DNA of 64,000 bases, taken from assembly GCF_949987535.1 (NCBI RefSeq), contig NC_080077.1, positions 39,512,561-39,576,560 on the forward strand, read 5' to 3'. The notes beneath the pieces are model-generated. The model saw only the letters and a list, made by a program, of their open reading frames with translations. It searched no databases and had not been told where the DNA came from. Of this stretch, positions 35,206 through 47,800 are shown piece by piece; the stretch's first letter is position 1; every line of letters starts with the position of its first letter. A program made the translations under genes and the position numbers. This DNA is from Balaenoptera acutorostrata (Eukaryota > Chordata > Mammalia > Artiodactyla > Balaenopteridae).

Positions 35206-36032
35206 TACAGACACATCCCAAGATACTGCAAGTTCGGTTCCGGACCTCCACAATAAAATAAATATCACAATAAAGGGAGTAACACGAATTATTTTCTCAG
35301 CGCACATACAAGTTATGTCTACACTATACGGTGATCTATTACGTGCACAATAGCAATATGTCTAAAACAACAATGTGCATACCTTAATTAAAAAATTCTT
35401 ATATTGCTAAAAAATGATAAACATGATCTGAGCCTTCAGCGAGTCATAATCTTTCTGCTGGTAAAGGGTCTTGCCTCAGCGTTGATGGCTTCTGACTGAT
35501 AGGGTGGTGGTTGCTGAAAGCTGGGGTGGCTGCGGCAGTTTCTTTAAAAGAAGACAGCAGTCAAGTTTGTCCCATCGATTGACTCTTCCTTTCACGAATG
35601 ATTACTCTGTAGCAGGCAACGCCGTTGGACAGCATTTTGCACACAGTAGAACTTCTTTCAAAATTGGAGTCAATTCTCCCAAACCCTGCTGCTCCTTTAT
35701 CAACTAAGCTTATGAAATATTCTAAATCCTTTCTTATCATTTCAACAATCTTCGCAGCATCTTCACCAAGAGCAATTCCATCTCAAGAAGCCACTTTCTT
35801 TGCTCATCCATAAGAAGCAACTCCTCATTCGTTCATCATGAGATGGCAGCAATTCAGTCACATATGGAGGCTCCACTTCTAATTCTAGTTCTCTTGCTGT
35901 TTCCACCACATTGCAATTTCTCCCTCCACTGAAGTCTTGTACCTCTGAAAGTCATCCATGAGGGTTGGAATCAACTTTTTCCAAACTCCTGTTAATATTG
36001 ATATTATGACCTCTTCCCATGAATCACAAATG
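35206..36032 (-). mobile_element. Tigger1-like pogo DNA transposon, first part
   Basis: Contains the Tigger1 hallmarks ttcggttccggacctccaca, agccttcagcgagtcataat, gcctcagcgttgatggcttc, attgactcttcctttcacga and ctttgctcatccataagaag. The transposase would read on the minus strand and is broken by many stops. The element is interrupted at about 36033 by L1 sequence and resumes at about 37562. Confidence 0.85.
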
Positions 36033-36332
36033 TTCTTTTTTTTTTTGGCTTTTTTTAAAATTAATTTTTATTGGAGTATAGTTGCTTTACAATGTTGTGT
36101 TAGTTTCTGCTGTACAGCAAAATGAATAAGCTGTACATATACATATATCCCCTCTTTTTTGTATTTCCTTCCCATTTAGGTCACCACAGTGCATTAAGGA
36201 GAGTTCCCTGTGCTATACAGTATGTTCTCATTTGTTGTCTATTTTATACATAGTATCAATAGTGTATATGTGTCACTCACATTCTCCCAATTCCTCCCAC
36301 CAGCCCCCCTTCCTGCCTTGGTATCCATACAT
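36033..36332 (-). mobile_element. L1 3' UTR, antisense, left arm of an inverted L1 pair
   Basis: A T-run at 36038-36049 leads into attggagtatagttgctttac and the L1 3' UTR down to ttggtatccatac, where it meets plus-oriented L1 ORF2 without a gap. This is an L1 3' terminus facing away from the neighbouring one. Confidence 0.85.
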
Positions 36333-37561
36333 CACAGCAAGATCTTTTTTGACCCACCACCTAGAGTAATGAAAATAAAAACAAAAATAAACAAATAGGA
36401 AGCAAATAGGACCTAATTAAACTTAAAAGCTTTTGCACAGCAAAGGAAAACATAAACAAGGGGAAAAGACAACCCTCAGAATGGGAAAAATATTTGCAAA
36501 TGAAGCAAATGACAAAGGATTAATCTCCAAAATATACAAGCAGTTCATGCAGCTCAATATCAGAAAAACAAACAACCTAATCAAAAAATGGGCAAAAGAC
36601 ATAAATAAACATTTCTCCAAAGAAAACATACAGAAGGCCAACAAACACATGAAATGATGCTCAACATCACTAATTATTAGAGAAATGCAAATCAAAACTA
36701 CAATGAGGTATCACCTCACACCGGTCAGAATGGCCATCATCAAAAGATATCTACAAACAATAAATGCTGGAGAGGGTGTGGAGAAAATGGAACCCTCTTG
36801 CATTGTTGGTGGGAATGTAAATTGATACAACCACTATGCAGAACAGTATGGAGATTCCTTAAAAAACTAAAAGTAGAACTACCATGTGACCCAGCAATCC
36901 CACTACTGGGCATATACCCTGAGAAAACCATAATTCAAAAAAACACATGCAAAAAAAACACCAAACAAACAAACACACATGCACCCCAATGTTCATTGCA
37001 GCACTATTTACAATAGCCAGGTCATGGAAGCAACATAAATGCCCATCGACAGATGAATGGATAAAGAAGATGTGGTGCATATATACAATGGAATATTACT
37101 CAGCCATAAAAAGGAATGAAATTGGGTCATTTGTAGAGATGTGGATGGACCTAGAGACAGTCATACAGAGCGAAGTAAGTCAGAAAGAGAAAAACAAATA
37201 TCGTATATTAATGCATATATGTGGAATCTAGAAAAATGGTACAGATGAACTTGTTTGCAAGGCAGAAATAGAGACATAGACATAAAGGACAAACTTATGG
37301 ACACCAAGGGGGGAAATGGGGGGTGGGATGAATTGGGAGATTGGCATTGACATATATACACCAATATGTATAAAATAGATAATTAATGATAACCTGCTGT
37401 ATAGCACAGGGAACTCTACTCAATTCTCTGTGGTGACCTAACTGGGAAGGAAATTCAAAAAAGAGGGGATATATGTATACATATAGCTGATTCACTTCAC
37501 TGTACTGTAGAAACTAATACAACATTGTAAAACAACTATACCCTAATTAAAAAAAAAAAAA
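36333..37561 (+). mobile_element. L1 ORF2 end and 3' UTR, sense, right arm of the inverted pair
   Basis: Starts inside ORF2 (cagcaagatcttttttgacc) and runs through the C-terminal coding region and the 3' UTR to a poly(A) at about 37550. ORF2 motifs are spread over several frames: [38 protein letters not shown] and YTMEYYSAIKRNEIGSF. Frameshifts separate them, so the copy is inactive. Confidence 0.87.
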
Positions 37562-37765
37562 GAACCCTGGGGTTTTTGGAATGGTAAATGAGCACTGGCT
37601 TCAACTTAATGTCACCAGCTGCACTAGCCCCTAACAAGAGAGTCATTCTGTCCTTTGAAGCTTTGAAGCCAGACATTCACTTCTCCTCCCTATTTTTGAA
37701 AGTCCTAGTGGCACCTCCTTCCAATAGAAGACTGTCCTATATACACTGAAAATCATTTCAAATTG
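37562..37765 (-). mobile_element. Tigger1-like transposon, second part
   Basis: ttttggaatggtaaatgagc, ctggcttcaacttaatgtca, agcccctaacaagagagtca and tcctttgaagctttgaagcc continue the same Tigger1 element in the same orientation after the L1 block. Judged from remembered consensus order, roughly 0.6 kb of the element is missing at the junction. Confidence 0.82.
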
Positions 37766-37989
37766 ACCAGCAAATGACATATAATGTCCACTCATAGTTA
37801 CTATAAGAACAAAACAAACAAAATTCAAAACATTTCAGTTGCTGAAAACTGCCTACCCCCTAACAGTCATAAAGTAGATGAAAACTGTAATACCATATTC
37901 CAATTTGAATTAAACACCCCTGAGCAGACACTGGAAAACATTTTAAAAAGTTCAAATCAAAAATTCAAATATAAGAATAAATTTTTATA

Positions 37990-38735
37990 GTAAAATATAT
38001 GAAATAAGACAAGTGAACTCAAACTCAAAAAAAATTGAATAAAAAATTATTTTACAATAAAGACTAAATTATAAGATGACCAAAGGAAAAGGATAAAATT
38101 AAAAATCTATCAAAGGTATTTGATAAAAAATACAGAAACACTAGAGTAACTCTCACTGACAAGGCAAGGATTTTCACTACCATCACTACTATCACTATTT
38201 GCAGATTATATACCTGGAAAACTAAAGGTAATCTATTTTAAAATCAATACAATAAAATAGTGCAAAAAGGTAAAGAAAATAATAGTAACATACAAAAGTC
38301 AATAGTCTTCATAGATACAAACTATATATCCCATTTACAAAATTAACCACAAAGGTTAAATAAATATTTGGGAGTAAATGTGAGAACTCTCAGTAGAGAA
38401 ATCTTTAAAGTATCCTGAAGATACAAAAATAGACTTGAATAAGTGGAAAACATCTCTTGTTTTTGAACAGTTATATTGAAAGAATATCCATTTTCCCCAA
38501 GGTAATACATAAATTGAACATGTATTAATAAATATATCCCAATAAAATCACAAATTATTATTATGTTTCCTGGAGATTGACAGTTGATTCTAAATTTCAG
38601 GTGGAAAATAAACATACTAGAATACTCAGGAAAGCCCTGGAAGGGGGAGGAGGAAGAGCAATAATAGAGGATAAGACATACTAGATATTAAAACATACTA
38701 TAAAGCCTCAATAATAAATCATTATGATCTTATCC
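37990..38735 (+). repeat. Old L1 ORF2 fragment, sense
   Basis: tttgcagattatatacctgg, agaatatccattttccccaa and agatattaaaacatactata are L1 ORF2 reverse-transcriptase-region relics. Degraded, with no open frame. Confidence 0.7.
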
Positions 38736-40270
38736 TGAGCAAGGCACTTTCTCCAGAGGATGTCCACATCTTCACCATAGCAACATAGCCTTGCTGTTCC
38801 ATGATAGAGGTTGACCCCAGGGCAAACCTACACTAGAAAATAGAGAAAAAATAAACAAGAATTCACCCCATGCTCTCTGGTTCACAGCAGCTCCCTCCTA
38901 CCCTGACCTTCAGCCAGAAAGAAAATCTTGGAGTTTGCTATGTGCACCTGCTACATAATTCCCCAGTTTGGCCTACCCTTGGATCAAAGCCAGGAGATAA
39001 AAAAGGGGAAAAATACACAAACAGGAAACTGTTCATTGACATCTTGGTAATTCTTCAAGTTTTGCCTTCTTGCTCCAATCTACCGACAATGGCTTACTTT
39101 TTCAAATTCTCAGGTAGTTGCATGTTTTTTTTTCCCCAGAATTTTATATTGCAATGAGTGAGAGAGATAGCATGCAGTAGGATTCTTCCATCTTGGTTGG
39201 AACCAGAAATCCAGATTTTTTGTTCTTTAACAACAAAACCATTCCTCACTGAATAGATAGATCAGTTCTAAAATTAAAGTGTCAGTGGGGACCCTAGCTT
39301 TAACCTCAAATTCTTAGACTTTTTTTCTAAATTATATATGTAAAACCTCTTCTATCCAAATTACATGAAAATCTAAATCTTAATTTACATGAAAATTAAA
39401 ACATTAAATGATTGAAACATACAATTTTTTTCTCCTGATTCTGTTTCTTTGCTCACTAAGGAGACTTTTGGTATAACTTATCTTCCCTTGTATAACTCCT
39501 ATACCTGTACACATGCTTCACAATCACCTTGCATTTGCTCTCATGATAAATGTTTTAAGTGGCTTCTAGTACACTAAGTATCTTTGAAGCAGGCCAAGAA
39601 AAGACCATACTTAATGCATCAGAACCTTTAAGAGTCACGGTCAGGTGGTTTTCATTCTAGTTAATTTCATTTGTGGAGCAGAAATGATTAATGAGTGTAT
39701 TCTTGATAATATTTCCTTCTAAGACGTCTTGCCAGTTTTGTTTTTGTACCACTATATATTCCTCAAGTTATAGTGACTGTAAAATTGTAGTGCTGAAAAT
39801 TTAAATCATCCTTGTGTTAATATTACTGAAATAGGTAAGTAAAAATACATCTTCTAAATTAAAGTAGTGACGCCAAACCTTGATTCCTGTCATGGTTTCT
39901 GTGCTTCTAGAAATGGAAGGGCTTTTCCTCATTGGTCCCCAGAACATTATCTTCATGGTTTGTATAGCCTTCAGAGTGGTGGTCACCTTCATCTATCAAA
40001 AATTCTCAGTCTCTCTAGGTCACTGCAATGGTCTTATTTCTAATGTTTCTATGTTGTCCTGTTAAATCAAACTAACATGTATTTGTCTTATTGTTACTGA
40101 ATACAATTTTGCCTCACAGTGAATTCTAGGTTTTTATATTATTCTGACTTATATGTGGCATCTAGTTTTTACTAGGTGTCAATATAGCAATGTGGAAATG
40201 TAGTAATAATAACTGATGCAATATTTCCCTAGATCCTTTTTGGATTAAATCTCTGTCTCTATCTCTTTCT
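38736..40270. other. Sequence without recognised gene or repeat
   Basis: Mostly AT-rich. Overlapping open frames on both strands at 39801-40065 show no domain and no clear splice sites. Confidence 0.35.
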
Positions 40271-40280
40271 CTCTTTCAAT

Positions 40281-40692
40281 GGATAGATAGATAGATAGGT
40301 AGATAGATAGATATGATATACACCATAGGTATAGATGTGATATATATATATTATACATTAAGGTGTGCTGGCATTGCTATAGTCATTACAGAGCTGTGAC
40401 ATCCGTTTCAGCTGAGAAATTTCAGGGTTTTAAGGTCATGTGTTTTATTATAACCTTATATTTTATCTAGATAGATGAGATGCTGATAAATTTTGAGTAA
40501 TTTAGTCCCTCAAATTACTTTCTTTCCATGCAAGAAACTCCATTCTAATTCAACATTTTATATCTATATGCTATTTATTCAACATTATATATGTTATGTA
40601 TTCAATATTTTATATATAGATAGATATAGATGTTAGATGACATAGGTAGAGAGACAGAGACAGAGACAAAAAGACAGAGAGAGATCTATTTA
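40281..40692 (+). repeat. GATA/TATA/GAGA-rich microsatellite cluster
   Basis: (GATA)n at 40281-40315, a tatatatata run at about 40340-40350, further GATA units at 40617-40632 and (GAGACA)n-like sequence at 40650-40684, separated by unique AT-rich sequence. Confidence 0.8.
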
Positions 40693-42146
40693 TATGTACA
40701 TGTGTTTTCACATTATTTAAGAGAAATTTTGGTTTATTGGTATGCTTTTGGAATTATTTAATAGGGAGGAAACAAAGTAAGAAGAGAGAATAAAACTTCA
40801 AAAACAATGTCTTTAAATGAGTGAGAAGGGATGGGACCTACAACCAAGTGGAGGGTTGGGTGTAGAAAGTTGCAGGAAGTACTTGAAATACTTTGTCTCT
40901 TTTATTTCTATTGTCCTTTTCAAATAAGGTGAGATCACCAACTACAAATGAAGAGGGAGAATTAAGTATTAGAAGTTAGAGGAGAAATGGTAAAATTATT
41001 GTATCATAAAGTGGCAAACTGAACTAACTAGGAAACTGTAGGATTTCAGTGCCAAGGGCTACCTGAAATCTGTGGTTATACATTTAAATTGGGAGTGGTC
41101 CACTAGGGGTTTTTTTTTGTTGTTTTTTTCAATCATGGAAATTTGCTCCAGCAAATAATTGGATAAAACTATGATTGGTATTTTGTCAGAGAAGTGTAAT
41201 GGAGAGAGAAAAAATAAGTGGAGACAGGTGAATGATTCCAGTGATGGACTCTTATCACTAAATCATGGGCTTCTGGAGGTCATGGATTTTACTTAGGCTA
41301 TTTAGTGCTGGACAGTTTTCGACGCTCCACACATATTTGTTGAATGACTGAGTTAATAGAATCTAAGACAAAAAAATGGGGGGAAATGATGACACAAGTG
41401 TGGTGATAGAAAATTAGAACTTGGTAACAGCAATGAATGAGAGGTCCTGATAGGAGTGAAGCGTTGTCAAAGTGGGCACAAGAGTAAGATAACTGAAAAT
41501 CTCAGTGGAAATCTGAGTGAGGGATGTTTGAAATCACAAGTTTGAATGTGGTATGTTTGTTATTGATAATGACAAGGAGAGAAGGAAGCTGAAATGGAAA
41601 GCCAGGGTGTATGTGCGCACACACATGCACACACACACATACGAATGTGTACACATACATACATATGTAATATTCTATATATGTCTATAGAATTTTTAAT
41701 CCATCAAGAATGATGACAGGAGAAATGATGGAATAACAAGACAGCGACCCAGATCCCCAGCTTTTCAATTAATAAGTGGGAGTGTCAGGGAGGTTGGCAG
41801 AGGAGTGGTAACAGGTAATATCTCCTGGTAACCTATACATCAAAATATATGAGGGTTTTTAGAAGCAAGGATTATTCAGTGGGGCTTTATTCTACTCTTA
41901 GGATCTCTAGTACATAGAATATGGGAGAAAAAGTTGACACACATCACTTGTCCGGAGAGGCTTCTGGACAAGCAATGCTGTTAGTGGACACAGAGTAGAT
42001 AAGTCCCAGGGGAAAATCTGTGAAGAAAAGAGGATGAATTTATGGAGGAATTCTTGGAGGGCTGATGAGAGTTCTAGAGGGTCACAAATCTTGGGTGTAG
42101 GAGATCAGGGAAAAGGAGATTAGAAAATGTACAGGAGCTTGTGTGG
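40693..42146. other. Mixed sequence with an L2 end and a CA tract
   Basis: An L2 3' terminus is visible at about 41265-41350 (cttctggaggtcatggattt, catatttgttgaatgactga). A CA/CATA tract runs at 41612-41665. The rest shows no recognised feature. Confidence 0.45.
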
Positions 42147-42164
42147 ATAAAAAGCCTGGTGATG

Positions 42165-42502
42165 GGGCTTCCCTGGTGGCGCAGTGGTTGAGAATCTGCC
42201 TGCTAATGCAGGGGACACGGGTTCGAGCCCTGGTCTGGGAAGATCCCACATGCCACGGAGCAACTGGGCCCGTGAGCCACAGCTACTGAGCCTGCGCGTC
42301 TGGAGCCTGTGCCCCGCAACGGGAGGGGCCGCGATAGTGAAAGGCCCGCGCACCGCGATGAAGAGCGGTCCCCGCACCGCGATGAAGAGTGGCCCCCACT
42401 TGCCGTAACCAGAGAAAGCCCTCGCACGAACCGAAGACCCAACACAGCCAAAAAAAAAATAAATAAATAAATAAATAAATAAATAAAATAAATAAAGTAG
42501 CT
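42165..42502 (+). mobile_element. Young CHR SINE with internal 24-bp unit duplicated
   Basis: Full-length CHR body and a long AAATA tail. The unit gcaccgcgatgaagag + 8 bases occurs twice in tandem, at 42350-42373 and 42374-42397, where ordinary copies have one. The duplication of the target site (42147-42164 and 42503-42519, core aaaagcctggtgatg) differs by one A. Confidence 0.96.
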
Positions 42503-42699
42503 ATAAAAGCCTGGTGATGATAGATGAAAGGAGACTGTGGTCAAGAGCCATGTAAGGCAAGGTGACATTGTTCCTGATGGTCTCTTAGGGAAAGGCAGGT
42601 AATCATTCTAATTACATCCTCACTGCTAAGCCTGGTCTTTTATTTCATTTGGAGTGGTGATGTTGGCTGTATTCCTGCCATCTCCATTATTAGAATGAA

Positions 42700-42800
42700 A
42701 GATTCTGCAGGGCTGATCTGTGTCTAGTTCTAGTTCTTTTTACCTTATATTTCTATACACATAATAGGCACTCAATAAAGTTTTCTTGAATGAGAACTTG
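42700..42800 (+). repeat. L2 3' end, sense
   Basis: tgtgtctagttctagttctt followed by cacataataggcactcaata and cttgaatgagaacttgactg matches the L2 terminus. Confidence 0.6.
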
Positions 42801-43064
42801 ACTGAGTCATTCATTCCAAACATAGAAAAAACATTTTTACACAAAGAAGCTGGGCTGGATGCTGTCCTTTAGTCATATTAGCTATAGGAAGGCAGACACA
42901 TTAGGGTATATCAGGATATATTAGAGACAGGACATAAATCAGATTCAAATTTGATTTTTAAAAATAATATCTAACATTAAAAATATAATAGGATTAAACA
43001 CATGTAAATAAGTTGCCTATCATTTGAGATAGTATGCTAACTGATATAGCAGTTTGGCAGTGAT

Positions 43065-43595
43065 TAGGTCATAAGCTCAGGGGCTGAGTTATACCACTTA
43101 CCAGCTTGTAAATAAGATTGAGATGCTTTATATGGGACAAAAAGTCATATTCCTTTCTTACATCATGTATAGAAATAATCCCTAACTACAATGACTTAAA
43201 TGTAAAAAAATTAAAATATTAGGAGAAAAGTTAGTAGAATATTCATGTAATTTCAGAGTTGGGAAAAAAATTTTAAGACATTTTGGAAACCTGGAAATAA
43301 TAAAGGAAAAAAGAGGTGAAAAGATTTGAATGTATAAAACGTTTTAATGTTTTATGTCTCCCTATGACACAGATAATGCTAAAAGTTTTTCTATGTCATT
43401 CTAAGGTCAAATAAATGTTTAAGTCCTGGAAAAAAAAAAAAAAGAGTGAGATGCTTAACTTCACTCTTCATTTCCTCATCTGAACATGTAGATGATGATA
43501 AAAGCCATTTTATGAGATTGTTGTTGGGATTAAATTAGAAATGCATGTAAAGCCCAGTACGAGCACAGATTAAATAATCAGTAAAGTTTCGATTA
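43065..43595 (+). repeat. MIR SINE split by a retroposed insertion
   Basis: The MIR 5' half (ttataccacttaccagcttg) ends at about 43128. Its continuation (cttcatttcctcatctgaac, then ttgttgggattaaattagaa) resumes at about 43447. The intervening block is listed separately. Confidence 0.72.
43129..43446 (+). mobile_element. Polyadenylated retrocopy of L1 ORF2-like sequence
   Basis: About 318 bp flanked by a perfect 10-bp duplication tgagatgctt (43119-43128 and 43447-43456) and ending in a run of about 15 A. An AATAAA lies about 20 nt before the A-run. The start resembles old L1 ORF2 (caatgacttaaatgtaaaaa, ttaggagaaaagttagtaga), but the L1 3' UTR is absent. It looks like a prematurely polyadenylated L1 or a transcript containing L1 sequence. 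Confidence 0.65.
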
Positions 43596-45005
43596 ATTTC
43601 TTTGTTATTAAGGCCAAAATTAACTCATTAAAAAGGTTGTAATTCTTCATGTCACTGAGGACACTGCTAATGATACACTTGAGCCACCGTCACCCAAACC
43701 CCAGGCAAGAATCAGGACCACCTGCTCAGCATAATTCTGATCATAGCTCAGTGCGTCAATCGTATCATCTCATCCCAACATGCAATACGCTTCCATAGGA
43801 TAATAGTAAATTCGATAGTTTTTGTTCTTATTGCAGGTTTTGGATGCTTCTTGAATAATGTTTTTTTTTTATTTTGATACTGAGCACAAGTAGCATTAAT
43901 AATGTTAAAGTTTGAAATAAATATTTCCTGTTACTCATATTTAAAGTTTCTGGGTCATTTTTAGAGAGGAGTATCCTAAGGCAGTAAAGTAAACTGCTAA
44001 AAAAACAACCCTTTGTAGATTCTAGCCACTAGAACTGAAGTCATGGGGCCTGTATCATGCACACAAGACTCACAGAATGGATGGGTTTTGGAATCTTGGT
44101 TAACAATCTCCTTCAGAAGAGTTTCTCCCTGAGTTTGTCCTTGGGACCTTTCAATGATTAAGCATATTTCGGTCAGGAGCCATGTGGTGTTGACTTTTGT
44201 TTTTGGTCTGCCTCCTGAGTGCTCCCTAGGGCCACAAAGCAAAGGAAGCACTGGTTCCTCCAAGGTTGTCACCACTGTAGCAATGGATCCACTCTAATTT
44301 TCTATATTCACCAGTATTATAAAGAGACATCTCAGAAAACAATTTACAACTAAAGAGGAGGTTTATCGCATGTCACAGTGCTTCTATAATTCAACAATTG
44401 AGTTAATTTTGTTCCTTTAAGTTTATACAATCATTTTACTGCTTTTTCTCACTGGAGGGCTGTTCATTCCATGCCTACTTGTTTATCATCTCTACTTTAT
44501 CAAGTGGGTGCATTACCTGGAGCCAATGACTTTGCAGCATGAAACTTCCTCCTGTAGGAGGAAAGCTTTTCTTTCCTACTCCACACCATGCAAATCTCCT
44601 TGGTCACCCTGTCAGGTTTGCACCCACTTCTTGTTAGGAAGCCAATCTGCACATAGCTGTAAGAGTGCTAAGATATGGGGACATGGCTGTGTCTGTGTTG
44701 CCTTGACAAGTTATTTGTCCTCTCCATACTTCAGAGGTAGTTAACATCTTCTAGCTATTCTGGAAAGCATAAGAGAAAAATGTGGCATGAAAGAAACAAA
44801 GGAAGGAGAGAAAGAAGGAGAAAAAGATAAATGGGGAGGGGCTTTCAAAATTAGGTAGCCACTGAGAAATTTCCAGGCAGAAAAAAGAAAAAGATGTTGT
44901 TTGCATATTATTAGTGTTCACATAATAACTGTCCCCAAACTGGCTGATTTTACTGAATAATTAAAACCTGAACAAATTGCTAGTATTAGTTTATGGTCCA
45001 CCTTA
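43596..45005. other. Sequence without recognised gene
   Basis: Open frames at 43997-44275 (minus) and 44508-44744 (plus) lack domains and clear splice context. A purine-rich tract at 44785-44840 is low-complexity. Confidence 0.35.
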
Positions 45006-45115
45006 TCCTCCTAGAATGTAATATCCATGAGGGTAAGAATATTTTCCTCCAGGTTCCTTGCTGCATTCCCAGTACCTGGAGAGTTCCTGGCAGGGAGTTG
45101 ATGCTTCCTGAGTAT
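45006..45115 (+). repeat. L2 3' end, sense
   Basis: tagaatgtaatatccatgag, gtaagaatattttcctccag and cattcccagtacctggagag are L2 terminal blocks. Confidence 0.6.
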
Positions 45116-45770
45116 CTGATGATTCTGTTGACTGAATACAACTGGCCCTGCAGAGCACCACCTGGGAGAGAAGTCCTGATAGGTGTATTGTTATCTAAAT
45201 TTACCAAAACACTCATAGTTTATTTTTCTTTTCTGTCTTCATAGAAGTTATATGTAATCTCAGTATGAATAGAATCATAGATTTAATTTCACAATTTATA
45301 CAGCATGATTCCATCTATTTTTGAAGAATTCATATGTTTCTAAAAGCTATAATTGTTATTTATTAGTTTTATTGTTATTATTGTTATTGCTGTTAACAAC
45401 AGATCAAGGTAGGAGATCTAAAGGTGCAGAACTTTGATTTTTAGTACTGTTTTACAAGACTAAATTTAGTAAAACTAGGTAGTTCAAATTTGACATAAAG
45501 ATTATAAGCTTTCCAATTTCTGAGGGAAAAGAAAATTAGTTGTAAAAATATTGGTGACCATCAACAAAGCCAAACTTTTTAATAATAAAGAAAAATTCTA
45601 GGGCCTGCTACATAGGAAACAGTAAATGTTTTTTGAATAATGAGAGAAGAGCTCCAAGTTATAGTTTAGACACTTGTTTGTGATCCATTCTTAAATGGTG
45701 TACATGAATTTCTTTGAGATAGGGAAACCAGTTTTCCTGATCTTCAATTTATAGATACAAAAACGAGTTT
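45116..45770. other. Non-repetitive AT-rich sequence
   Basis: No supported feature. Confidence 0.35.
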
Positions 45771-45811
45771 TAGAAATGCCTTAATACATCTTTATGTTTT
45801 AAAATTTTTTT

Positions 45812-46209
45812 CAAAGGTTATTTATTTATTTATGTATTTATTTATTTTGGCTGCATTGGGTCTTCGTTGCTGTGCGCGGGCTTTCTCTAGTTGCGGCGAG
45901 CGGGGGTTACTCTTCGTTGTGGTGCGCTGGCTTCTCATTGCGGTGGCTTCTCTCGTTGCGGAGCACGGGCTCTAGGCGCGCGGGTTTCAGTAGTTGCAGA
46001 ACACGGGCTCAGTAGTTGCGGCACGTGAGCCCTAGAGCACGCGGGCTTCAGTAGTTCTGGCTTGCGGGCTCTAGAGCGCAGGCTCAGTAGCTGTGGCGCA
46101 CAGGCTTAGTTGCTCCATGGCATGTGGGATCTTCCTGGACCAGGGTGCGAACCAGTGTCCCCTGCATTAGCAGGCGGATTCTTAACCACTGTACCACCAG
46201 GGAAGTACC
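45812..46209 (-). mobile_element. Long-form CHR SINE, minus
   Basis: About 390 bp with extra repeated blocks of the cacgggctcagtagttgcgg type, longer than the roughly 290-bp young copies. Head at the right (accaccagggaagtacc). The flanks agaaatgccttaatacat (from about 45772) and agaaatgccttactacat (from 46210) are the duplicated target. Confidence 0.93.
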
Positions 46210-46614
46210 AGAAATGCCTTACTACATTTTTAAATTCTCAAAGATTGTGTTTGTTAGAACTATAATAAAAATTGAGTTTTAATTATACAACAAAACTGAT
46301 CTTCGGTCATCAGTGTGCTCAATACAGAATCCCATGATCATTAGCAAGTTCTAATTTACTTGTAATAGTGAGTACAAAAAACCTTCTAGCTTTGTCATTA
46401 CACTCTATCTCCACAAACTATAATATATGCAGGTATTTGATGAAATTTTGTGAAATTTTAAATGGGATGAAAAAAGCATATTAAAGAATAAAATATGGTT
46501 TTCAGCTTGTAAATTTAGATACTGGTCCAGAATCCAAAATCCAACTCATATATGTGAAAGAGCAATGAAATATATTATCATTCCATCATAGATACCCATC
46601 TTAAATATAGTGAC

Positions 46615-46815
46615 AATTAACATTTGTATAATCATTTACTGCCCTTTGTTTTCATGTATCTTACCTCACTAGATGATGTGAAGTAGGGAAGTTATCATTG
46701 TACAGATGCCCACACAGGCTCAGAGTGTGTATGCCACTTTTTCATGGTCATAAGACTGTTGAGACAGGAGAATTAGGTTTGAACTCATGCCTTCCAGTGC
46801 TGGGTCCCCTATTTG
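46615..46815 (-). repeat. MIR SINE, antisense, degraded
   Basis: gtatcttacctcactagatg, cattgtacagatgcccacac, tcataagactgttgagacag and gtttgaactcatgccttcca follow the antisense MIR order. Confidence 0.6.
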
Positions 46816-47614
46816 TTCAAACACCAAGGTGCTCCCTCCTTAAAAAGAAGTCTGCTATTTGTTGTTGTCTATCTGATCTAATCCTATCGCAGGAGAGACC
46901 ATCTAAATTTGATTTTTTGTCTGCTTTTGCAAGGTGGTCTGCTGTCACCGCTGCCAAAAAGCCTGCATGTTAAAAGCAGTTGTTCTCTGGACTCCTCGAT
47001 CTGATACCTCTCCCACAACAAGCTTAGTCACTTTTCCCAAAGGAGGGGATTACAGCTCTTCCCTTTTCAAAACACCGTGGCTGTTTTCTCTTCTATTCCT
47101 ACAACAGTTGATCAAAAACCAAGCACTCTCTTCAAATAAATGTATTTAACAGTCTTGGCGTATCTCTCAGTCCCCATGACAGTGCCAAGCAGTGAGATTT
47201 ATGCTGACATTCAGCAGGTTCTGTTTGGCTAAATGTCCATTCAAAGTTGCATCTGAGCTGCAAATATTTTAGCAGAGAATGACCAAGCACTGAAGGCTCT
47301 AGAAATGATGAATGTATTACATATGACACCCAGTCTTCTAGAAAATCTACTGAAAAAAGTTATTTTAAAAAAAATTTCCAAACAACTCAAGACCCTAGAT
47401 ATAAAACCAAGAATTAATCCACACAGGAGTTCTCAACTGTAATGTCAGAGAAAATAATAACTGTATAAGTATTTTTGTGATAATATAACACAAAATAGAT
47501 ATGATCAAGGCTTAGATTGTCTCTTTCCTCAAGGAGTTCAGGTAGTTGCTAGTTTTAATGTGTCCTTTAAGAACTACAGGTGATTGTGTGTTATATATAG
47601 GAGGTACTCACCAT
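46816..47614. other. Non-repetitive sequence
   Basis: No supported feature. Short frames around 46698-47149 run in and out of the MIR. Confidence 0.35.
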
Positions 47615-47800
47615 TGTTATAGAGGCTGGCTTTGAATCCCAAATCTGTCTCTTACAGCTTATAGCTATGTGGCAATGGGCAAGTAACTTCTTCATTATAC
47701 ATGTTAGTTTCCTCAGAGTAAGTTTCCAATATCAGCTACCTCACTGCATATGCCCAGGGTTGTGAGCTTAGGAAATAAGAAAATGCTAAGCAATTTCTAC
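47615..47800 (+). repeat. MIR SINE, sense
   Basis: gctggctttgaatcccaaat, agcttatagctatgtggcaa, gggcaagtaacttcttcatt and agctacctcactgcatatgc occur in MIR order. Confidence 0.72.

Noticed and set aside
43997..44744. Two open frames of 78-92 codons
   Set aside because: No domain, no splice-bounded structure and no repeat-protein similarity that I can recognise.
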